A DNA stretch of 64,000 nucleotides from Phycisphaeraceae bacterium (GTDB lineage Bacteria > Planctomycetota > Phycisphaerae > Phycisphaerales > UBA1924), in the NCBI GenBank assembly GCA_019636615.1, contig JAHBXF010000002.1, positions 932,001 to 996,000 on the forward strand, read 5' to 3'. The translations under genes and the position numbers were made by a program. How positions within the stretch are numbered: the first letter of the stretch is position 1; the number at the start of each line of letters is the position of its first letter. Shown piece after piece: positions 58,274 to 64,000 of this stretch. Below the pieces are notes generated by a model. That model made no database searches and was not told the DNA's origin. It saw nothing but the letters and a program-made list of their open reading frames with translations.

Positions 58274-60561
58274 CCCCTGCTCCTCTGCAGGTGTGACAAG
58301 CGCATGCGTGGGCGTGGGGTCGCCCTCACATCCGTTCCGAACAAGACAGCACCGTCGAACGACGCCGCGACGGCCGCGCCGACAAGGCAGTCGAGCCAGT
58401 GGTTGTCGAGGCCGTCGACGCGGAGTTTCCACTCATCGACTGTGCGGCCCCGACCCTCGGTCTTCACGCGGTACTCGCTGGTCAGATGCTCGGCGATGAG
58501 CCGGTGCGACTCCGGCTTGCTGCCGAAGAGCGACAGGCAGCCGGGATCGCCCATCGGCACCGCCAGGCGGGCGTGCACGAACGACTTCCAGTAGTTCGTG
58601 TCGAAGACGACGTGCCGCACCGCCCGCTTCCCCGTCACCACGGGCACGCGCCAGTTCAGGCCGCTCCGCTCGCCGCGCTTGCGCTTGTAGTCGGAGAACG
58701 GGATGCTCGATGCGCCGACATATCTCCCGTGGCTGGGCATGAGCACGCCCGCGTGCGAACTCTGGCGGCAGAACTGATAGACCACATCCGTGGACGAGCC
58801 CCAGTTGGCGTCGATGAGGCAGCGGTCGATGCGCACCATCGCGCCGTCGTCGCGCCGCCACTCGCGGGCCACCGTCGCGCCGATCAGCCGCTCCAGCCCG
58901 GCGTAGATCGCCCCCTCCACACCGGCCCGGGGTGCGGCCGTCGCCAGCGTCCGGCGCAGATCGCGGAGCGTGAAGTACGCAGCCTTCTGATCGGGCTCCG
59001 TGCCGTAGTCGATGACGTACCCGGTGAAATCGTCCTCCCACGCGGCCACGAGATAGAACAGCGCCTTGCCCTGCACGTCCACGAACATCGTCAGGCGCGT
59101 GCAGCCCAGGGGCACCTGCCCGCGCTGGTGCCCGCTCACCTTCGCCGCGATCTGGTCGGCGGTGAGCAGGTCGTCCGTCGCCTGCACCTCCGGCAGCGGC
59201 TCGTTCTGGTACTCCGCGAAGAACGCCGCCTCGTTCTGGAGCTTCAGGTTCATCGCGTGCTGCAGCGCCGACAGCTCATCGTGATTAAACCGCTCCGGCC
59301 ACGCGACCACCGCGCCCTCGTCCATCGCGGTCCGGTGCTGCTTGTAGAACTCCGTGGCGGCCTTGATGCCCCGGTCGCTGCGCAGCCCCTCGGCCCGGAT
59401 CTCCGCGTACCGCTGCCACAGCGCCTCCCGCGCGGGGAAGGCGTACACCATCTTCGTCCGCTCGCCCTGCCACTGCGGGTGCTTGTCGCGGTCGAGGATG
59501 CGGTCGGCCAGGTCGTCGGGGCGGACGACCGTCAGCGTCATGAGGCCCGCGATCTTCTTCCCAGGCCCGGCGAGGCCGAGGATCGCGCCGGCGAGGATGC
59601 GCTCGCGGTTGGCGCACTGCGAGGGCGACCGGGCGCTCTCGTCGGTCTGCGGGTCGTCGATGAGCACGAGCGACGGCCGGACGCTCACGCCATCGACGCG
59701 CTTGTGCTTCATGCCGCGGATGCGGCCCGTGATCCCGGCGACTCGGATGATGGACCCCGACGCCGCGGAGCCGGGGATGGTGGGCAGCACGATCTCGCGC
59801 GCGGTCCAGCCGATGTGCGTCTGCTTCCCCTGGTACAACTGCCCCGAGGCCCGCTGGTGGATGCCCTCCAGCGACCGGATCGGGTGGCAGACCTCCGGGA
59901 AGTCGGCCCCGAGGACCTCGCTGTTCTCCAGCTCCGCCTTGATCGACTCGAGCATTCCCGCCGCGTGCTCTTCGTCCGAGCCGACGAGCGCCACAAACTC
60001 GCGGTGCCCGTACACCAGCGCCCAGAGGCAGGCCGTCTCGCACAGGCTGGTCTTGCCCGAGCCGCGCGGCATCGCCATCGCAAACAGACCGCCTTCGAGG
60101 ACCGCCTGCTCGATCTTGGCGATGACCCTCAGATGGTCGTCGGACCACTTCAGGTGGAAGGTCTGCCCGAAGTACGTCTCGCAGAAGTACCGGAAGTCCT
60201 TCGCAGCGCGGGCGCGCCGCGCGGGGTCCGCCACGTCGGGCAGGTCGCCGATGTCGCGCCCGGAGAGCGAGAGCATGGCGTTGCGCTGTCGCGCCCGCTC
60301 CTTCATCGCCTCGTAGCCTGTCAACCCCTCCGGCTGGCGGGCCGCCTCCGCGAGCGCCTCGTGCCGGGTCGTGACGAGCCACGCGACGTACCGGAACAGG
60401 TCCACCTTCCCCGCGTCGCCATCCGCCACGACGCGGAAACCCGCGCGCGTGCGATGCCGGTGGAGCTGCCGCTCGCTGATGACCTCGCCCAGCGGCGTGC
60501 TGTTGAGCAGCCGCGCGAGTTCGCCGGGCCTGAGTTGGCGCGGGTCAATCGCCACCACCAC
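58270..60561 (-). CDS. Phage terminase large subunit
   Basis: 763 residues. N-terminal 130 residues are DNA-binding-like (IDPRQLRPGELARLL and a helix-turn-helix). The ATPase has FAMAMPRGSGKTSLCETACL (Walker A-type), then SLVLIDDPQTDESA (Walker B). The C-terminal nuclease region begins around MFVDVQGKALFYLVAAWEDD, the RNaseH-like fold with its metal-binding Asp. It packages DNA into heads. Start is a GTG overlapping the upstream gene; several GTG codons are possible. Confidence 0.9.
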   Translation of the reverse strand: MVVAIDPRQLRPGELARLLNSTPLGEVISERQLHRHRTRAGFRVVADGDAGKVDLFRYVAWLVTTRHEALAEAARQPEGLTGYEAMKERARQRNAMLSLSGRDIGDLPDVADPARRARAAKDFRYFCETYFGQTFHLKWSDDHLRVIAKIEQAVLEGGLFAMAMPRGSGKTSLCETACLWALVYGHREFVALVGSDEEHAAGMLESIKAELENSEVLGADFPEVCHPIRSLEGIHQRASGQLYQGKQTHIGWTAREIVLPTIPGSAASGSIIRVAGITGRIRGMKHKRVDGVSVRPSLVLIDDPQTDESARSPSQCANRERILAGAILGLAGPGKKIAGLMTLTVVRPDDLADRILDRDKHPQWQGERTKMVYAFPAREALWQRYAEIRAEGLRSDRGIKAATEFYKQHRTAMDEGAVVAWPERFNHDELSALQHAMNLKLQNEAAFFAEYQNEPLPEVQATDDLLTADQIAAKVSGHQRGQVPLGCTRLTMFVDVQGKALFYLVAAWEDDFTGYVIDYGTEPDQKAAYFTLRDLRRTLATAAPRAGVEGAIYAGLERLIGATVAREWRRDDGAMVRIDRCLIDANWGSSTDVVYQFCRQSSHAGVLMPSHGRYVGASSIPFSDYKRKRGERSGLNWRVPVVTGKRAVRHVVFDTNYWKSFVHARLAVPMGDPGCLSLFGSKPESHRLIAEHLTSEYRVKTEGRGRTVDEWKLRVDGLDNHWLDCLVGAAVAASFDGAVLFGTDVRATPRPRMRLSHLQRSRG

Positions 60562-60805
60562 CTCCAGAAGCCGCCATCTCCTTCACCAGCCACGCGGCGT
60601 AATGCACGAGGTTGATGGTGCCGTTCGCGTTCGTCGGCGCGCCGGCGTCGATGTCCGCGCGGAGCATGTCCTCCGTGACGGGCTTGCCGCCGAGGCGCGA
60701 CAGCACGCGGGCGGCGTCGGCCACCGACAGCGCGCCGGGGTTCAGCCGGGACATTCCCTGTGCGGCGGGGGAGGGGCCGGAACTAGGCGCGTGTTCGGGA
60801 GTCAT
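60545..60805 (-). CDS. Small terminase-like DNA-binding protein
   Basis: 86 residues from the ATG at 60805, with GGGAGG upstream. SVADAARVLSRLGGKPVTEDML, then INLVHYAAWLVKEMA, is an excisionase-like or small-terminase-like helix-turn-helix. A related 'VHY-AAWLVKE' segment also occurs in the N-terminus of the large terminase (FRYVAWLVTTRHEA), hinting at duplication. It overlaps the large subunit gene by 17 bp. Role as small terminase is inferred from position. The gap 60806-60984 contains only the divergent promoter region. Confidence 0.65.
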   Translation of the reverse strand: MTPEHAPSSGPSPAAQGMSRLNPGALSVADAARVLSRLGGKPVTEDMLRADIDAGAPTNANGTINLVHYAAWLVKEMAASGGGGGD

Positions 60806-60984
60806 CCCGGACCTCCCGGCGTTGGAACTCCCGCCCGGGCGGCCCCGTGTCGGCATGTTTGCCCACAAGCCGCAGATTCTCGGCGAATCCTCGCCGAATC
60901 GCCTTGCTGTTCGCGGGAACCCACGGCTTCATGTGACACAACGCGGGCCGGAACCCCGCGACCCCCACGAAGGAGAACGCAGCG

Positions 60985-61314
60985 ATGAACACGAAGAACA
61001 CCATCCCGACCAAGGCCGACCTCGACGCGATGCTGCCCGCCCTGCGGGCGCTCGCCAACACCACGCCCTTCGGCTTCGCCAAGGTGGCGCACAGCGTGAC
61101 GGCGAACCCGGACGTCAGCATCGACCTGCCCACGCCCGGCGGCAGCCCGATCTGCATCAACGCCCACGTCGCCTACGGCTCGGTGTGGGAGGTCACCGTC
61201 TCGGGCGCTTCCTTCCGCCTCGGCACGCCCGACGAGGTCCGCACCACCGCGGCGGTGCTGAACGTCGCCCACGCCGTCGCCGCCCTCGTCGCCTCGATCA
61301 CCACCGCCCGCTGA
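60985..61314 (+). CDS. Unrecognised small protein, prophage plus-strand cluster
   Basis: 109 residues with an AAGGAGAACGCAGCG site before the ATG. Sequence begins MNTKNTIPTKADLDAML, with AVLNVAHAVAALVASI at the end. No family recognised. First of five small plus-strand genes running opposite to the morphogenesis genes, probably early or accessory phage functions. Confidence 0.6.
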   Translation: MNTKNTIPTKADLDAMLPALRALANTTPFGFAKVAHSVTANPDVSIDLPTPGGSPICINAHVAYGSVWEVTVSGASFRLGTPDEVRTTAAVLNVAHAVAALVASITTAR

Positions 61315-61326
61315 AAGGACGACGCC

Positions 61327-61692
61327 ATGAGCACCAAGCGCATCGACGGCACTACGAAGACCACGCTCGACCTGGCCAAGACCCTGTCCAAGCGCGGGTT
61401 CCGCATCCCCGCCATCGAGGTCCACACGCCCGACGGGCGTACCTGGAACATCGCGACGGTCCCCGCCGGTCGCGGCCGCCACGCCGACGGCCACTGGGGT
61501 GCTCGCCCCGCGGCGCTCGGCGGCTTCCGCCTCTTCGAGTTCGATCCCGACCGCGAGGTCCACGAAGAGCACGACGCCGTCGATGGCGACACCTGGACCG
61601 CAGACGAGTTGATCGACTACCTGCGAGCGGTCGGCCAACCGAAGGACACCACCAGCTGGGACCGCCCCAGCGACAACCGCCCGCCGACCTGA
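61327..61692 (+). CDS. Unrecognised small protein, prophage plus-strand cluster
   Basis: 121 residues, ATG preceded by AAAGGACGACGCC. Starts MSTKRIDGTTKTTLDLAKTL; acidic second half (FEFDPDREVHEEHDAV) and a WTADELIDYLRAVG helix near the end. No family recognised. Follows the previous gene by 12 bp, likely one operon. Confidence 0.6.
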   Translation: MSTKRIDGTTKTTLDLAKTLSKRGFRIPAIEVHTPDGRTWNIATVPAGRGRHADGHWGARPAALGGFRLFEFDPDREVHEEHDAVDGDTWTADELIDYLRAVGQPKDTTSWDRPSDNRPPT

Positions 61693-61761
61693 AGCCCGCG
61701 ACGAGCGGGCTTCGCTGTTTACCGGAGACCACAAGCACCCCGAACCCAAAGGAGCACGACC

Positions 61762-62016
61762 ATGACGAAGCGCACCGACAAGACCGAACCCACCGCCGCC
61801 GAGACCTACGCCGCGCGGCGGAACGACATCGCCCGCCTGCTCGACGTGCTGGCGATGGAACTCGACAAGCACGACGAGCGCGCCAAGGACGACCCGCGCA
61901 ACTGGGGCCTGCCCGGCAACCTCGGCAAGGTCCGCAGCGACCTGATCGATGTGGTCGGCTTCATCAGCGGAATGGAACGCGAACGCATCGAGGAGTTTCT
62001 GCGCGACGCCGAATGA
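61762..62016 (+). CDS. Unrecognised small protein, prophage plus-strand cluster
   Basis: 84 residues with AAAGGAG before the ATG. Highly charged, helical (DIARLLDVLAMELDKHDERA; GFISGMERERIEEFLRDA). No family recognised. Perhaps a small regulator or inhibitor, by size and location only. Confidence 0.6.
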   Translation: MTKRTDKTEPTAAETYAARRNDIARLLDVLAMELDKHDERAKDDPRNWGLPGNLGKVRSDLIDVVGFISGMERERIEEFLRDAE

Positions 62017-62109
62017 CCCCCGCCGCGCGGCGTCGCGGGGAACCGCGACCGCCACGCTTCCCCGCCGCAGCGTGCGGCGGGAGTCAGCACCAGACAGAAG
62101 GAGTCCGAC

Positions 62110-62727
62110 ATGGCACGCAAAGGCACGATCAAGAACATGGGCAAGGCCCAGCGCGAGATGAGCGCGGCGTGGAAGGCCCGCAAGAGCGCGAAGGCAACCG
62201 CGACGCCCGACGACACGACCCCGCCGACGCGCGAGGAGGCCAACCGCCTCGCCGAGCGGGCGGCGGTCGCGGTCTTCGGCCCGGCGGTCCTCAGCCCCGC
62301 CCCGGACGCGAGCCCCGCGATGAAGCGGGCCGTCGGCCCCGGCGGCAAGCGCATCCCCAAGCGCAAGCCCGACGCCACTTCGTCGAGCGCCGCGGCGAAG
62401 AACGCCAAGAGCGCCAGGCCCGCGACGGAGCGGAAGGCTGCCAAGGCGACGAAGCCGAAGCCCGCGAAGTCCGCAGGCGAAAAGAAGCCCAAGCGCGTCA
62501 GCGCCCTCGACGCCGCGGCGCAGGTGCTTGCCGCCAGCGAGGTGCCGATGCGGGCCAAGGAGATGATCGCCGCGATGGAGGCCAAGGGCCTCTGGAAGAG
62601 CCCGGGCGGGAAGACGCCCGAGGCGACGCTCTACGCCGCAATCATCCGGGAGATCGCCGCCAAGGGCACCGCCGCCCGCTTCAAGAAGCACGAGCGCGGC
62701 GTCTTCGTCGCGGGGAAGGGAGCCTGA
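62110..62727 (+). CDS. HARE-HTH domain protein, Lys/Ala-rich
   Basis: 205 residues with AGAAGGAG before the ATG. The N-terminal 120 residues are rich in Lys, Ala and Pro (low-complexity, DNA-coating-like, histone H1-like). The C-terminal 80 form a HARE-HTH winged helix: [22 protein letters not shown], then [15 protein letters not shown] and FVAGKG. HARE-HTH domains link to DNA modification and restriction proteins. In a phage it might bind or protect DNA, or modulate host transcription. The next gene starts 4 bp after its stop. Confidence 0.75.
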   Translation: MARKGTIKNMGKAQREMSAAWKARKSAKATATPDDTTPPTREEANRLAERAAVAVFGPAVLSPAPDASPAMKRAVGPGGKRIPKRKPDATSSSAAAKNAKSARPATERKAAKATKPKPAKSAGEKKPKRVSALDAAAQVLAASEVPMRAKEMIAAMEAKGLWKSPGGKTPEATLYAAIIREIAAKGTAARFKKHERGVFVAGKGA

Positions 62728-62730
62728 GCC

Positions 62731-62994
62731 ATGCCCGCCACGCCCCCCGCGCCCGACCGCGAAGCCCAACTCGAGGCCGTGCTTCAAGCCGCCCTCTACC
62801 TGCTCGGCGCGCGGCAGGACCAGATGCTCACCATCGAGGAGTGGACCGACCTCGCCCGGGCGGTCGCCGCCTGCCAGCAGCGCAAGACGGCCGACTACCT
62901 CACCGACCGCGACCTCGAAGACATCGCCGAGCGCTACGCCCTTGAGTGGGACGAAGCGACGGACGGGGCGCTGCCCACGCTCGACGAGGACTGA
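62731..62994 (+). CDS. Unrecognised small acidic protein
   Basis: 87 residues, acidic, helical (REAQLEAVLQAALYLLGA; LTIEEWTDLARAVAACQQRK; RDLEDIAERYALEWDEA). Starts 4 bp after the HARE-HTH stop and so is coupled to it. Convergent with the methyltransferase gene, whose end is 9 bp away. Function unknown. Confidence 0.6.
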   Translation: MPATPPAPDREAQLEAVLQAALYLLGARQDQMLTIEEWTDLARAVAACQQRKTADYLTDRDLEDIAERYALEWDEATDGALPTLDED

Positions 62995-63002
62995 GGCGGC
63001 CA

Positions 63003-64000
63003 TCACGCGCCGCTCCCCGCCGCGACCTTCTTCCGGGTCGCGGCTTTCTCTTCGGCCGCATCCTTCGCGGGCAGCCGCTCGGCCTTTCGCCCCGTGAACT
63101 TCTCCCAGCGCTGCACGATGACATCGCAGTAGAGCGGGTCGAGCTCCATCAGGAACGCCCGCCGCCCGGTCATCTCCGCGCCGATGAGCGTACTGCCGCT
63201 CCCGCCGAACAGGTCGAGCACGTTCTCGCCGGGCCGCGACGAGTACTCGATGGCGCGGCGGGCCAGCTCCACCGGCTTCTCCGTGAGGTGGACCATGCTC
63301 TGCGGGTTCACCTTCTTGACGGACCATGTGTCGGGCACGTTGGCGGGGCCGAAGAAGCGGTGCGCTGCGCCTTCCTTCCAGCCGTAGAAGCACCACTCGT
63401 GGTTGCCCATGAAGTCCTTGCGCGTGAGGACCGGGTGCTCCTTGATCCAGATGACCGCCTGCGAGAAGTACAGCTCCATCGCCTTGAGCACCGGCGGGTA
63501 GTTGGCGCAGTTGGCGTAGCCGCCCCAGATGTAGAAGCCGCCGCCGGGGATGAGCACGCGGGCGATGTTCCCGAACCAGGCCGCGAGCAGCCGGTCGAAC
63601 TCCTGGTCGGACACGAAGTCGTTGGCCAGCGGACGGTCCTTGGCCCGGAGCTTCTTCCCGGTGGGCTTGGCCTTCTCCGGGTGCCGCGCCAGGTCCATGC
63701 TCTGGTGGTGCGTCTGCGGCTTGGCGTTGCTCGCCTGGAACGACGACAACCCCGCCGCGATGGCGTTGTTGCTCCGCGGCTCAACCTTCACGTTGTACGG
63801 CGGGTCGGTGTTGACGAGGTGGATCGGCTGGCCGTCGAGCAAGCGGTCCAGATCCTCCGGCTTCGACGAGTCCCCGCACATGAGCCGGTGGTTGCCGAGC
63901 ACCCAGATGTCGCCGGGGACGGTCGTTGCCGCATCCGGAGGCGCGGGCACGTCGTCGGGATCGGTCTGGCCCTCCGTCCCGGCCGGCGCCATCAGCGCCG
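63003..64000 (-). CDS. Phage DNA methyltransferase (N4/N6, beta class), 5' part missing
   Basis: At least 329 residues. Motif IV NTDPPYNVKVEP in the first third, and FGGSGSTLIGAEMTGRRAFLMELDP (split motif I) at the end, the beta-class order of adenine/cytosine-N4 methylases. VHLTEKPVELARRAIEY is also typical. The frame continues without stop to the window edge at 64000; the ATG at 63992 may not be the true start. Related phage proteins often have an N-terminal ParB/Srx-like domain, so a longer gene is likely (inference). It would modify phage or host DNA, perhaps against restriction by systems such as the neighbouring type III operon. Confidence 0.85.
   Translation of the reverse strand, partial: ALMAPAGTEGQTDPDDVPAPPDAATTVPGDIWVLGNHRLMCGDSSKPEDLDRLLDGQPIHLVNTDPPYNVKVEPRSNNAIAAGLSSFQASNAKPQTHHQSMDLARHPEKAKPTGKKLRAKDRPLANDFVSDQEFDRLLAAWFGNIARVLIPGGGFYIWGGYANCANYPPVLKAMELYFSQAVIWIKEHPVLTRKDFMGNHEWCFYGWKEGAAHRFFGPANVPDTWSVKKVNPQSMVHLTEKPVELARRAIEYSSRPGENVLDLFGGSGSTLIGAEMTGRRAFLMELDPLYCDVIVQRWEKFTGRKAERLPAKDAAEEKAATRKKVAAGSGA

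Larger units (their letters stand above)
42790..64000. mobile_element. Siphovirus-like prophage (left part; runs off the window)
   Basis: A continuous block of phage genes: small terminase-like protein, large terminase, portal, prohead protease-capsid fusion, DUF2190 decoration protein, tail terminator candidate, tail tube, frameshifted tail chaperone, tape measure, distal tail proteins and tail-end accessory genes, all on the minus strand with overlapping starts and stops. Small plus-strand genes and a DNA methyltransferase lie at the right. The order matches long-tailed phages. The left end (about 42,790) abuts the res gene; no att repeat was recognised there. No integrase or lysis cassette is visible, so it may be incomplete or domesticated. 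Confidence 0.8.

Noticed and set aside
58399..60615. 738-codon plus-strand frame opposite terminase
   Set aside because: Shadow of the terminase large subunit; no recognisable motif.

Overview
The window looks like a chromosomal segment of a high-GC planctomycete, most likely of the Phycisphaerae type. This is inferred from gene content and protein style (pyrH-frr pair, orphan MoxR ATPase, CxxC/CxxC membrane protein, FolB-FolK fusion, beta-helix protein, planctomycete-type integrase relic), not from a marker-gene search.

Layout. (1) 1-23,951 is ordinary chromosome: a partial membrane protein, pyrH, frr, sppA, a zincin, a zinc-ribbon membrane protein, a MoxR ATPase, a CDGSH protein, a sugar-phosphate isomerase-like protein, trigger factor, an M28 peptidase, glutamate dehydrogenase, folB-folK, an RbsC-like permease, a DUF1634/TauE pair, a YgfZ-like protein, an OPT transporter, tatA, a beta-helix protein and a nitronate monooxygenase. 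(2) 23,986-26,456 is a scrap zone: an ArdC-like C-terminal fragment, an intact-looking toxin-antitoxin pair behind a 16-bp palindromic operator, an IS3-family remnant, a DUF499 ATPase fragment, an integrase N-terminal fragment and the 3' part of a tRNA gene with its terminator. It reads as the worn edge of an integration hot spot. (3) 26,455-42,777 is a defence island of two divergent cassettes. On the minus strand lie a DUF91/NucS-like nuclease gene, an IetA-type AAA ATPase, an IetS-type subtilase and two unrecognised proteins. On the plus strand a tightly overlapping four-gene operon encodes an SNF2 helicase, an AIPR protein, a type III Mod methyltransferase and a type III Res subunit. (4) 42,801-64,000 is a siphovirus-like prophage, read mostly on the minus strand from terminase (60.6 kb) through portal, fused protease-capsid and tail genes to tail-tip genes (42.8 kb), with five small plus-strand genes and a DNA methyltransferase that runs off the window end.

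How the parts work together. The defence island combines ietAS, a known two-gene anti-phage system, with a restriction-modification core (Mod plus Res) that carries two extra nucleic-acid enzymes, SNF2 and AIPR, inside the same operon. The start/stop overlaps imply co-translation and probably one machine or a co-regulated set. The prophage encodes head (terminase, portal, fused prohead protease-capsid, decoration protein) and long-tail genes (tube, frameshifted chaperone, tape measure). Its tail-end block is unusual: a DUF115-like protein, a SAM methyltransferase and a Ser/Gly-rich protein carrying an intein-like Hint domain. No prophage integrase, repressor or recognisable endolysin is visible in the window.

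No CRISPR array, rRNA gene or complete tRNA gene was seen. All functional calls rest on motif recognition by eye.
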